From: Babesia bovis T2Bo
Lineage: Eukaryota > Apicomplexa > Aconoidasida > Piroplasmida > Babesiidae
Direction: 5' to 3'
Length of the DNA stretch: 64,000 bases
NCBI RefSeq assembly: GCF_000165395.2
Contig: NC_010574.1
Coordinates: 434,001-498,000 of the forward strand
The translations under genes were made by a program, and so were the position numbers. Below are positions 22,942 through 35,000 of this stretch, in pieces. Under the pieces are notes generated by a model, which saw only the letters and a list, made by a program, of their open reading frames with translations, was not told the origin of the DNA and did not search any database. The first letter of the stretch is position 1. Each line of letters begins with the position of its first letter.

Positions 22942-25872
22942 ATGGATGAATATGTTAGAAAGGAGCGGTCTCCGTTGGAGCTGCTCGATGATGAGCCTGT
23001 GTAAGTTGTTCGTTGAACGCTTCTATCTTTCCTTAGCGGTGAATGTAGCGATGCAGAAGTCGACGAAGAAGAGTTAAACAACTTCCTTATGGGAGATGTG
23101 CTAGTTGGAGGTGATGGAAGACACAAGCCAAAGCTGTCCTTCGCAGAGAAGTATGTACGAAAGCTTATGCGTAGGGGTCGCAGAGGAACAACAAAAATCG
23201 CATCAACTACCCGAAAGAAAAGAAAACGGAAGACAGCAGCGCACGCATCAAAACTGACGCCTCAGCTGGAAAAATTAATGCAACAAGCAACAACCCACTA
23301 CCTTTGCGGTAACTTCAAGGATGCAATTAAAACACTTAAAGAAGTAGTAAGGAGAGCACCGGGATTACATGACCCATTCCATATGCTCGGGCTAATATAT
23401 CAGGAAGAATATAATGATCCAGTAACAGCTACTGGCTACTATTTGCTAGCAGCGCACCTGGTACAAACCGATCTGGAACTATGGAAACGTATCGCAGAAA
23501 TGTCACAAGACCTGGGAAATGTAGACCAGGCTATATATTGCTTTAAAAAATGTTTAAGAAACAATGAAGGTGAACCTAATGAAGAAGCAATATTTTCACT
23601 GGCCATGTGCTACCTGGAAAAACAGGATCATCCCAATGCAATTAAAAAACTACATTTCCTTTTTGATTTACACCCAGATGATGGACTCTTGCTTCATGAA
23701 CTTTGCAAGTCACTAACCATAGTTGGAGATAAGGAGACTTTACTCGCTGTGCTGCAGACATACTACGATAGTACAGGTGACCTGGATGCAGCACAAAGAG
23801 CCTGTCAATTGCAACTTACACTAGCGCAATATACAGAATGTAGCGACTTTGTGCAATTCGTGGCAAATAAACTGCAGACGCAGATCGTCAAACTACCTTT
23901 GCCAATGATAGTGGCATACGTCGTGTCAATGTTGCATACCGACGTAGAACCAGTTACAGAGTTATCTACCATATGGAACATGAATGATGTGACACCAATT
24001 ATGGTATATTCAATAGCCTTGGCAATGGCACAAAGATGCCCGGAAAAGGCCTTACAATGGTTTTATAAAGCATATCGAAAGGATGATCCAACGACTGTAA
24101 GAGCAATGACAGCTCAACAGGGCATACAGATGGCAAAATGCCTAATAATTGTAGAAAAGAATTCGGATACCGCAGAACAATTGCTTGCAAAACTACTGGA
24201 GAGAGAACCTAATAATTCAGAGCTTATCATACTCATGGCAGATATACTAGAGCTAGGAGGAAAACACGCAAAATCAGATGAACTACTGGGAAGATTAACT
24301 ACGACGGACCTTGATAGACTGAAAATGATACAAAAGTATGTTTTGATAGACAGCTGTACCAATCTAATATAGACCGATCGAGCCAGGAGAAAGACATGCT
24401 GAGCTCATGTACCTAATCGATGCAGTATATACGCTACTCAACGCATGCTTCTCAGAAATAAAATATAGACCTGCACCATGCCTACTTGCCCAGAACGATA
24501 ATAAACGGAATACAGAAGACTTTTGTGCTATACTCAAAAGTACTAACCAATGGATCGATAGGTTCCTGAGGATAGTAAATGACTGCGAATTAGATACTGA
24601 AAGGACTTACCAAAAACTATCTACGTCCAAAGCAAATAGAAATCAAAATGATGATGTATCACAGGAATATAATGAATTAAGAAAAGATGTTGGAAAGAAC
24701 TACTCATTCCTACGCACGAAGAAGGATCTAGGGCTCCAGTCAGTTGAGGATATTATAGGTAAGTTGTTATATGTAGTTTACATGCGAAATAGGGTGGAAA
24801 CATTATGAAAGCCTCCTGGAGTCTGCCACAGCACTCATGGCCATGGCAGGAAGGTCAAAGGAAGGTGTACAACTACTGGAAATCATCGCAAATAATAAAA
24901 AGAGATACAAGTCCAACACAGATATAGTTGAACGCAAACATATGCTGACAACAGTAGAAAACCTGATATTCAGTAAGCGTGTATCTACATTCATACATTG
25001 GCAACAGAACTAAGTTGCTTTGGGGGAATATATAAAGTGGCACTAGGGCACGCTAGAAGTGACTTTGTCAATACGGGAAACCTAAAGAGGTACGCTGCAC
25101 TACTAGGGTCAGGCACCCTCGCAAAAGCTGCGCTATCAGCACTCTCATCGTCATCCGAAAAGGATGCACTATTGGAAAACAGGTCATGGGTAACCAGACA
25201 ACTGCTACTGAAACCATATAATTTTGATCTGTTGATGGTAGCAGGGCACTTTTGCACAATGTCAGGGAATTGGCCATTCGCGCTAGAGGAGTATAGACGA
25301 GCACTAATGCAAAGACCAAAGGATCATGTAGCTGCACTGTGTTTAGCAGTCAATTATTTCAACTCACTCAGCAGCAAGGTTGTAGAAGTAAGACACTATC
25401 GATTGCAATTAATGAACTGCAGGATAATAAAAAAAACGTAGTAATGGCAATGGCATTCTTGCAATATAGCTTGGAACTCAGAAAGGATAGCACGCAAACG
25501 CATCCGTATAGCGGTGTATATCATGCTGAATGCTTATATAATCTAGGAAGGTACGCTATCATATCATAGTGTATAATCCCCAACAGAGCAATGCATTTCA
25601 TCAACATGCTGCATATAGCAGTGCCACTCTACGAAAAGTGTATTGAAACGATCAGACAATTGGAAAATACATACAAGGAAGTAAAGAATCAAGATGCATT
25701 GCAATGTCCATGCATAATATGCGATATTTGTCGTAAAAGCGATGTAAAATTCCCTCATGAAGTACATGGATTGGCGGAGGGACAGTTTGTATGGGAATAT
25801 GAGCGTAAACATATCTTAAGAGTAAGCGCAATATTCAATTCTATAACGCAAAATACAGGGCGCAGCATATAA
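22942..25872 (+). CDS. TFIIIC subunit TFC4/GTF3C3 (TPR protein)
   Basis: Seven exons give about 902 aa: 22942-23000, 23037-24335, 24373-24758, 24793-24972, 25008-25378, 25423-25550 and 25587-25872. Introns are 36, 37, 34, 35, 44 and 36 nt and all phases close. An acidic N-terminus is followed by a basic segment and then TPR repeats (LEKLMQQATTHYLCGNFKDA, PFHMLGLIYQE, IYCFKKCLRNNEGEPN). The end carries YNLGRAMHFINMLHIAVPLY, which matches the GTF3C3 C-terminus. The protein belongs to the tau-A part of TFIIIC that binds the A box of tRNA genes and recruits TFIIIB for RNA polymerase III. Other TPR proteins such as APC/C subunits are less likely because of the acidic-basic N-terminus before the repeats. 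Confidence 0.85.
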
Positions 25873-25967
25873 TCTATACCTTATATACACCAATAACAAA
25901 AGTACTTCACAAGCAGCACTAGTGGCTGCAAAGCATCTTCAGTGGGAATAGTTACACATTACTCATA

Positions 25968-26881
25968 ATGTTAACCATAAAACCTTTCGAGGCATTATCG
26001 CATAATATATTGGTAATTTCCATGACATTGCCCAAGCAATGATGTACAGAAACAATGTAGATTCATACGAACGCGCGCTTTTGTGGCAGAGTCGCTAGAC
26101 GCACATTACGTCGTACAAAATCCTAAAACAGCGTCACAATGGCCACCTGTAAATGATCATGGAGATCCCATAACACTTGAAAAATGCAAGAAGATTATGT
26201 ACGATCTCAATACCTTAGAAATTGACAGGATGATTAAAGCACGCAAATTTAGCGTAGGTAAACTCAATGTATAAACCATCTAGAAATAGATGCCATCCAT
26301 TAATCTTGGGGATTTAATAGAAGTTAAATATGAACTGTCAAGAACACAGCAGACTTTTGCAGTATTCCAAGGTAAAAATGAATCCAACATAATATATAGC
26401 AACCAGGGTATTGCGTGGATATAAGAAATAAAGGTCTAAACTCATCATTCACACTGAAGAATGCATTCGACGGTGTAGGAGTTACCCAAATGGTACCATT
26501 GTACTCACCAAGGATCATGAATGTGAAGGTAACGTATATAATATCTATATATGATTAATAAGGTGATGAAAACGGTGTCAAACGCAGCTAAAAAATTACA
26601 AAGGATTCATCAAAATGCAAAACCAATCACAAGAGATTATAGATATAGATTCCACTTAAATGTAAGACACAGATTTGCCAGACGTAGTGGTGTACACAAA
26701 CCGGGTAGGATCGTTTATATCTAACCAACATCAACTAGGCATCCGGAGCTTCGAAATAAGATTAAAAAATAGAATCGCAAGACTCAAAAATGCATACTAT
26801 CAAATGAGACTTGAAGCAGGACTTCCTGCATATGTTTGGGGCGGTGCATATAATATTAATACCAGAAGAAGGACGAGGTAG
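25968..26881 (+). CDS. Mitochondrial ribosomal protein bL19m
   Basis: Six exons give 245 aa: 25968-26012, 26050-26253, 26290-26371, 26407-26528, 26563-26704 and 26739-26881, with introns of 37, 36, 35, 34 and 34 nt. After an N-terminal extension of about 80 residues (basic start, mitochondrial-type), the bL19 SH3-like core is clear: [20 protein letters not shown], then [20 protein letters not shown] and [12 protein letters not shown]. bL19 lies at the subunit interface of bacterial-type ribosomes. The presequence lacks a hydrophobic signal peptide, so mitochondrion is favoured over apicoplast. The start exon is supported by phase but not by homology. Confidence 0.82.
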
Positions 26882-27154
26882 GATTAAATAATAACATCAT
26901 CAATGTTACCAGACTCGTCAGAGCAGAAACTAATAGGCGCATACATATATATAGCATGGTAATAGAATCGTAAGGTAACACATAACAAATTAGGATGAAC
27001 AAAGGAGTAGAAGGGAAAAACTACACAAAAGAAGAGAACGGGCAAGATGGGGAGTATATAAGGTAAATCACATATCAATGTACATCATCGCGTTATAGCT
27101 ACCGGGAACAAGATACCTTGAACTATTAGACAAAAACAAAGCTAAAGAATTAGA

Positions 27155-28419
27155 TCAAGTATCTCCCGCAGTACAACGTGAAGTATTGGAAGTCGATAGG
27201 CAACATTTGTAACCCCAAAGACCAGTAGAACGATCATAATAAGATCCCCAAACTGAGGTGTGACCAAGTAACATCACATCGGTTTCCTTCTCAGTCGTAT
27301 GAGAAACCCTAAAAATAATATATATAATACAAACACACTAACACAGGTAAATTGGTATCAATGAGATCCTCGTCACCATCCTTACGAATATAGGCCGAAC
27401 CACCAAAACGATCTAATAGAGATTGACGCTTAGAGGCCTTAGCTTCCTGTGAAGTTTATATTATAATTAGATGATTAAGTTACCTCACGTTTCAGTGAAC
27501 TGTCCTTAAACATGAATTCCAACTCAGTAGGCTGAGCCATGAAACTGACATTGGAGCCCTTTTGCTGAGCTTCCCATGCAAATTGCTGATATATATTAGT
27601 ACACAATATAAATAAAATTACCTCAATCTCACCAGGACGAGATGCCTCACCAGATGTAAATAAAGCATTGTCACCTCGAAATGTATGATGATCTGAATTA
27701 GACATCCCTAACAATGGATCATCACGTAAACAACGAGATTTCGGATCGTAAAATGCAGAATCAATATTTAAATTAATCAAATACTTCGCAGTGTCTTCAC
27801 GAATTCTAAGGTTAGGCATTGTGTTACGAGAACGGTCGTCAGAAGCAACATTGCCAATAGAACACGATTTATCGTTAGTATCATGCAAAGTACTCGCCAA
27901 ATCCTCCATACGACGACGATAAAGCTCATCCTCAACTACCTGATGAGCATTCAGCACCAACTGGTGAGTAGACGCGTCAAAACCTGACCAACGATCACGG
28001 ACCGCCTCATAACCAGTTGCTTTGTTCTCAACAATGTATTCATCAGGACATATGTTAGCATTGGTGTATTTAGCACCCTTCTTACGTGGACGCTCAACAC
28101 AACTCTTCACATCGTGAGTTGAAGCACCGCAATTCTCGCAAGCATTTTTACGATACCGAACAGCAACTCTAGATGTCACTCCACGTAAAACAGGCTCATC
28201 TAAAGCTGATTTTTGATGCTGTTGAACACGCTGATGACTTAGACCTGATGTAGCATTCAAATACCAAGGCGCCTTAGCAATGAAACGTGGAATATAAGGA
28301 TTTGTCTCATCCTTAGTTACCACTTTTTCAACGGTAGAAGCACCCTCAACAGAAGGACCATTTGTATGTTGTACACAATTAGAATCCGGAACGGCAGAAG
28401 AATTGTTAGTATCCATCAT
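27155..28419 (-). CDS. SLU7: Pre-mRNA splicing factor SLU7
   Basis: Four exons give 385 aa: 28419-27622, 27585-27484, 27446-27343 and 27308-27155, with introns of 36, 37 and 34 nt. Diagnostic features are NPYIPRFIAKAPWYL (about 40-54), the CCHC zinc knuckle C94-x2-C97-x4-H102-x4-C107, then ERPRKKGAKYTNANICPDEY and RDRWSGFD, and the C-terminal HTSVWGSYYDRSTGLWGYKC. SLU7 acts in the second step of splicing, in choosing the 3' splice site. Two ATG codons at the start are adjacent; the first was taken. The protein is shorter than in yeast or human because the C-terminal charged region is small. Confidence 0.94.
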
Positions 28420-29340
28420 AATAAACATAAGATATTCATAATAATGATTGCAATTTAATTCGAAAAAATACGTAAAGAAACACACATTGAACAAAACATA
28501 TTTCGATCGCAACGCATCAAACCATAAATACTATACTGATATAAAATAGATCAATGACAATGTGTGATATTTGTGCATTATTGCTGGTATGCAAACATTG
28601 AGCAGTGATTACGTAACACATCAACCGCTATAACACCCTGACCGTCCACAAAAAAACATATAATAGCAATTTTAGGTAACCAATAAGTATAATTGATAAT
28701 TTAAATATACGTACTGCAGACAAATGTATTAATGAGATTCAAACCCTTCTAAGCCAACATCAACAATAACTCAAATAAGACATCGCGAAATAAATGTAAT
28801 ATTAACGCATTCCTATAAAATTATATATGTGTGTAAAAACCTGATAAGGCAAAACATACATATTAATACGTTAAACAGGTTAATCACCTCATGGCACAAT
28901 ATCCCGGTCACCGGAGTAGCTACCGAAAAGTAAACACATTACGGATTAAATAGTTATATTTTATTGAAATATATCATATGCTTTACAGTTTATTGGTTAT
29001 ATAAAGAATATATTGACGATCATATATACACAATCTATTCATCAACTGGGGGACCAGTCGGGAAGTAATATAACATAAACATATTTTGTTTAATGCCTGC
29101 ACATTTACCAGATAAGATTTTTTAGTGGCGACCATTATTGTTAGTAGGGTATATATACAATGTGCAATGCACCGGTACTCAAAGCTGAAGTTATATTTAC
29201 ACATCCACAGATGATGTCAAATTAAAATAAAGGCGACAATCACACAGCCTAAAGATTTCTGAATACTGCGTGCACATCTTATGTAGACTGTGTGCATATA
29301 CGTTTCAAGACAGGACGTAGGGAAATTAATATCGCAAGAC
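28420..29340. other. Intergenic region, SLU7 to DHHC gene
   Basis: About 920 bp of AT-rich DNA between the divergent SLU7 and palmitoyltransferase start codons. Small ORFs show no motif. It should hold both promoters; nothing else is evident. Confidence 0.5.
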
Positions 29341-30339
29341 ATGTACACAGCTCCCACAATGTTTGAGCAACCATTAGTATCAAACACTTCCACTCATGTC
29401 CCCAAAAAAACGAACACGAAATGTTTCAGGAACATAGCTTTCTTCCTAATAGGTAATATTATTATAAATTATCCCTAATATAGGATGCAGTGTTCATGTA
29501 CTCGGGTATGATGGTCATCGTACTAAAGCCATACATGAATCCCTTAACGTTGTACGGCATTTTTATGACAGGAATATTCAACATTCTATATGGCTTGTTC
29601 TTTATTAGTTTTATTAGGGTAAGTTAATTTAGTGCATTAAAATATTGACCCTAGTCCTCAAACACTGACCCTGGGTCAGTGCCTGCTAACTGGGGATTCT
29701 ATATGGGCGATGATACCAAAAGAAGGAGGTATTGTAAGGTTTGCAATGTATGGAAGCCAGATAGAACTCATCACTGCTCTGCTTGTAATCGTTGCGTCCT
29801 AAATATGGATCACCATTGCCCATGGATCAGCAATTGTGTTGGATTCTACAACCGAAAATATTTCATGCAATTGCTAGTCTACGCGGTAGCGGGACTTTGC
29901 TTCATCGTGGCTCATTCGTACGTTATATATCCACCACGTTCTTATGACTTTCAGAGTATATTACCTTGTCAATGAGTCTATATTCATAGACGGTAGTCAA
30001 CAAGAAATTAATGACGAAAATTCTGGATTAACCGCTATTGCAAATATTTACGTTTGTGTTATGGTTTTTGTAGGACTTGCCCTTATATTCGCGCTTATAC
30101 CTTTCGTACAATTTCACTTCAGACTCGTACTCAAAAACTCCACTACCATAGAAAACTTAGATGAAGCAACTAAGGATAACGGAATATACGACATGGGCGT
30201 TGGAGCCAACCTACAGCAAGTATTTGGAGTTAACCCTCTGTGTTGGTTTGCTCCGTGCAACTTGCCTCTTAACCGCCCTGTAGGAGATGGTGTTAGATGG
30301 ACACAATATTACTATGACAACATACCGGAGGGGCCTTAA
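29341..30339 (+). CDS. DHHC-type protein S-acyltransferase (palmitoyltransferase)
   Basis: Four exons give 295 aa: 29341-29452, 29491-29618, 29655-29917 and 29955-30339, with introns of 38, 36 and 37 nt. Two hydrophobic segments lie in exons 1-2 (about residues 35-80). The cysteine-rich DHHC domain in exon 3 reads CKVCNVWKPDRTHHCSACNR then MDHHCPWISNCVGFYNRKYF, with the catalytic DHHC at about 132-135. The DPG motif (NTDPGS, about 83-88) lies just before it as usual. Two more membrane segments follow (LLVYAVAGLCFIVAHS; VMVFVGLALIFALIPFV). The enzyme transfers palmitate to cysteines of membrane proteins. It is the last normal gene before the duplicated island. Confidence 0.93.
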
Positions 30340-30423
30340 CTTTTTTAATATTTTGTTACCCAAACAAGTTGTGAATACGTTCTGTATAACCGTATATCAC
30401 ACACCATCGTAGGCAAAGATTTT

Positions 30424-30906
30424 TTACCAACCATTCCGACAGTGATATCTCAGTTGCCTGGATAACTCAAAGTCAATTGTCTGGCTACAAATTAGTTCAT
30501 TCCAATGATTAAATATGTTTAAGTGTAACACAATGTCGAAACAAGTGATGAAAACCACTACAAAACAATGAATAAATGAGACAACGTAAAAATGTTGAAT
30601 AAAATGAGAATCTGCATCATTACCTGCGCTCATACGACCCATGCGGGAGTGTAGAGTCGACAGTACTCGTAACCACTTTGTAACCTGGAGTGGCTACATT
30701 ACCGTGCAATATCCCGAACATACCTTGGAATCACACAACACCACCTCACTGCCAGAACTGAATATATGACATGAACCAAGAATACGACGGACTTCAGATT
30801 CAATGAACGGCCATTGGTGGGAAACTGGAGATACATCGGAATCCACCCTAGTAGACGCCACAAAGGAAGATGCGCGCTTAGACACAACCATCGAACACAG
30901 GACCAT
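30424..30906 (-). pseudogene. Truncated PLD gene start in copy A, fused to unrelated tail
   Basis: Counterpart of the first exon and part of the second exon of the PLD gene at 48,629-50,303. Exon 1 is 30906-30724, the 39-nt intron is retained (30723-30685), and exon 2 starts at 30684. Homology stops at 30619, 22 codons into exon 2, after MGRMSAGN. The reading frame then stays open for about 65 codons of unrelated sequence to the stop at 30424. No PLD catalytic residue is present, so it cannot be an active phospholipase. Like copy B, it lacks two codons (6 bp) found in copy C. If transcribed from its intact promoter it would give a chimeric peptide of about 147 aa. Confidence 0.75.
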
Positions 30907-31826
30907 GTAATAAAAGCGGCAGGCGACACACAAGACACAGTCCAAAAACAACAACAATAGCACACATCAAACTACTGCGGTTACACCTTTTTCATGCCAC
31001 AAATTACACAACACTAACTCCACACATTAGACCAGGTAAAGGATTACTCAAGAGTTATGCCAGACACCATGCTCAGGTGGCTCGTGAACCAGAAAAGGAC
31101 ACTACAAATAACACCTATTAGAGTCTTAATCTAGCAGCATACTGCAGAATGTGTGTTTGTATACCCCGAAAATGGCAGATGGCGTTGATGCACGGCGACA
31201 ACCGCAAACCCTTCTTCCACGGTCTAGATCTAGGCGTTAAAATTCTTGTACCATATTGTTACGTTATATTGCGCCCTATGATCAATGATTGAACTCGATA
31301 TATGTGTTGTATGCGTCACAATTTGTATATATCTTTCGATGCAGCACGTACAAATCCTGTACTTACCGCCGTATCTAAAAAATGTACTCCAGAGTATGCC
31401 ACATGTCCTCACATAACTACGTTCATTAACACGCCTCTTATATGTTTCACATCAGTCTCGTGCAATTAAATGTCCAGACGCTGATTGAAATTTTGAGAAG
31501 TTGAAAAGGTTTCTTACTTCTGGCAGCTACTGTCGATACAGGGAATCTGTACATAGGTCTAGCCGCATGGATCTGATTAGTCATATAACTGCAGTAAATA
31601 TAATATAAAAATGGTGATGTTAGCTGTGTTTGCTAGTGTCATTTGGGCACTAGTTCGCTCAACCGTGGCGTCTAGTACTATTTCTAAATCCTGTATGGAA
31701 GGATCCATAGACGTTTGTAAAAACTTGTTCACACCAACGATAATGTACGACATTACCGATGTTGCGAAAATTGGAAATAAAGTCAACGTCACATTCAAAT
31801 TCGTTCTGCCAACGCCGTTAAAGACA
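30619..31826 (+). repeat. Copy A of the PLD/large-gene promoter unit (1,208 bp)
   Basis: This stretch equals 50,010-51,223 (copy C, direct orientation) and the reverse complement of 36,062-37,269 (copy B). Borders were read base by base: the left border is ATTACCTGCGC, the right border is GTTAAAGACA. It holds both gene starts and the shared promoter between them. A and B share substitutions and a 6-bp deletion against C, so they are sister copies. I saw one difference between A and B in the parts compared (A versus T before the large-gene start). Confidence 0.93.
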
Positions 31827-31853
31827 TTGACCATGCTTTACTCTTGTCATTAA
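31611..31853 (+). pseudogene. Truncated start of the large secreted gene, copy A
   Basis: The ORF encodes the first 72 residues of the large secreted protein, identical to copies B and C, including the signal peptide (MVMLAVFASVIWALVRSTVA). At 31826, codon 72, homology ends and a short unrelated tail of 8 residues leads to a stop. The result is an 80-aa secreted fragment. It keeps the same upstream sequence as the full genes, so it may still be transcribed. Confidence 0.85.
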
Positions 31854-32006
31854 TATGTATATCAAGTAGTTTGTGTCATTATTCTTTGATTTACTAACTG
31901 TTAATCATAGGATTTTTGGTAAAATAACTTATAAATTGATTCTCATATATCTCATAGCAATAACTCTACATGGTATTAAATAATGAAATTATTTTATCAC
32001 CGCTAT

Positions 32007-35000
32007 ATATTTACACCTCATCTATGCATAGTTACTCAATGATGTCGTAACAGTTTCAATATTGTATCGTTAATGTTGGACATTGCAGGATCTATCTTAG
32101 GTGTACGTAGGGCTATAAACTGATTGTGCACAGTGACACAACACTGATTTGCAATATGGAATAACCCATGTATACATGAATGCAACATAATTTATTGGCA
32201 TTCAGGGATACCACTATTAAAATAGGGTATCCCACGAATTCTATAAACCCAATACCAATGTCTTATTCCTAAAAATTAAAATATACAGCTATTTTGGGTT
32301 TTTTATATTGCAAATCACAGTATTGCACATTTAAGTTAAATTGCGCCATCATAATTTATTTTGGATACATTCAAAATGTATTCATTGATCCCTGTACCTT
32401 ATTTGCCGAACATCTCCTCCAGTCCTAGTTGACCATAGCCTGAAGATACTGATGGTGCTGTTTTGGCTGGGACGGATTTCACATCAGATACTAACATTTT
32501 CTTTGCATCACTGAGTGATTTGACTTCGGTTTGATCCGTTTGGAAAATATAATCTTTGTAATCAATGCTCTTGTCATGATAGAGAGTTTTTGGCAGGTAT
32601 TTTTGCAACGAAGCAAAATTGCACGTTTCGTTTACCGAGGGCTCAATTGAACCGGGCATTGCCGTTTTATCTTCGCCTTCTAGTACTTCCTTTCCTTTAT
32701 ACGAAAGTCCATATGTTTTCCCTGAAGCTTTATGCTCATCCCCATCATCAAATGACATACAGGCAGCTACAATTATTGGCTGTCTTGCAATCGTTTCATA
32801 TATGTCAAGCATAAATTGGTGAACGAGAAGTTGGAAGATGTTGCCTTTGGTTGTGCAATGAGGCGCTGTTTGTTTGTAAAATTGGATGAATATGTCAACG
32901 GCATCACTCTTTTCAACACGTTTCTTCTTAATAATCTCTGCATTCATAGTGGAAGATACCCTTTTGTCTGCATCGCCTTTTCGAGCACTGATCGTTTCAT
33001 TTAATATGTAATGATCGGGTTCAACGAATCGAGTAACACCTAGCCACAGGTATTCTGGAAAGGTCGACTTTGTAGGTTGTAGCATTGAAGGTTTCACATG
33101 CATACCGAAAGGTTGCAATGTGCACTTTAAAATGTTGTGAATATCAGTATCATTTTTGAACACATATCCCTTAACCATGATGGGTTGTTTATAGGTTGCA
33201 CTCAGTGGAAATTGTTGTTTTTCCTCGTAAGGTTTGTAAGAAATCCATAATTGCTGTAAATCTTTATCATTCATGAACCCTATAACAGAAAAAGATTCGT
33301 TCAATGAATCGGCTTCCATACCACCAAGACCATCAGACAATACGTTCTCAAATGCTGAATTAAATGTATATATCCTTTCAATTTTTTCTTCATCGTTTTT
33401 GATATCACCAGATTCCACATACATTACTTTCCGTTTCTTATGTAAAATTGAAGTTTTCGAGTCATGGTATGAAAATATTATGTCACCAAAAACATTAGGA
33501 ACCCAATCAGATGGCACCTCCTTCATAAACTCTTCTATTGCTTTGAAGCCATCTAAACCACTCTTGCCTTGTGTTTTATATATTTCAGATAGCAGTTTAC
33601 ATGCTGCATCTGAAAATAAGATATGCAATGTATGCTGCATAAACCTTTTGGATTGCATTGCAGCCAACTCATCATGGCTAGGGCCATCATCTAAAGATTT
33701 CAGCTGATATACAGTTCTGTATGTGTAGTGAACACCCGTGTTCTTTGGTAAGCCACTCTGAGCAATTTTCAACGATAAATGATCTAGGTTGGAGATTTTG
33801 GGAGGCAACCACGGTTCTGAGCAATCATGGACCCTGGTCATGAAATATACACCTTTCGTGTTATCTTTGAAACTAATAGATTCTACTTTGTGTTGTTTAG
33901 AGAAACATATTTTATCCATCTCCGTAGATTTTGTGAAACCGCGTAAGGTTACTTCATTTCCTAGGGCAAGCTCATCACTATCATGCTTTAGGTCACTAAA
34001 TTTCGCTACGATGTCGACTAATGATTTCAAAATAGGGCCATCATCATTACCTATGGCCTTTATCTTGAGGCTTCCATAATTTTTAACGTTTTTTTCGCTA
34101 TCCATAATATCTAAGACGAACGTCATTTGTTCACGTTTGCCAATATAACTTTCCAGATTGTACACATAGATGGTTAATTGCTTTTTCATGGAATCCCATA
34201 CATGCTTAACCCTCAAAGACGCTTTGGAAATGACAGCTATATCTTTTTGTATAACTGAAATATCCTTCTCAAAAGTAAACACAAAAGACATATAGCGATA
34301 TACAGTGCTTGTAATTGGAATGACCAATTTTGTTGCGCCGACAACACTAATCAAATACATATTATGTATATAGCCTAGAGCATGATCGTTGTCGATCGGG
34401 GATTTGAAATGCGTCTTGGGTGGACTATTATCTACTATTGCGAATTTCAGCTTGGAAACCCCTCTATATGTATCTTTTTGGAAAATATGTATTCCCCAAC
34501 CTTCCATTGATATGATATCTTGAGGTGTCTTCGAAGATTTGAATGGAATGGTCAACATGTATCCTTCGTAAAAATCAACATATTTGTCATTGAGTTCTTT
34601 TTTATTAAGAACAACATGTATTTGATTTGTCTTTTCGTCATATTGATATACATCAGAAATGTCATATGGGCTAGAATCTTTTGCAGACGCATCGTAATAA
34701 ATTCCATCGTATTTTATGCTATCATAAGGCAAGATAACTTTGACGACACCTCCATCATTCAAATCAACTATTTTTTCACCTAGTGGTATTGTGAGCAAAT
34801 ATTGTGAATTTCTATCCCAAGTAAGAAGCGCATCAACAAAGGGTGTGTTAAAAATCAATTTGGTGTAAAATGGTACGGAATACCCAATATAATTCGTGTT
34901 CTTTTCCCTTCGATCTTTTAATTTTCTCTGAAAAGAAAGCAAATCATCCCTACAAACATTGACCACTCCATCCTTAATCTGCATCGTAAGCTGCTTCCAA

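Noticed and set aside
26894..27211. Possible small plus-strand gene with two introns between bL19m and SLU7
   Set aside because: Its 3' exon is exactly antisense to the conserved SLU7 C-terminus, so it is a coding shadow.
31230..31412. Small ORF shared by all three promoter copies
   Set aside because: Lies in the divergent promoter; conservation is explained by the duplication itself.
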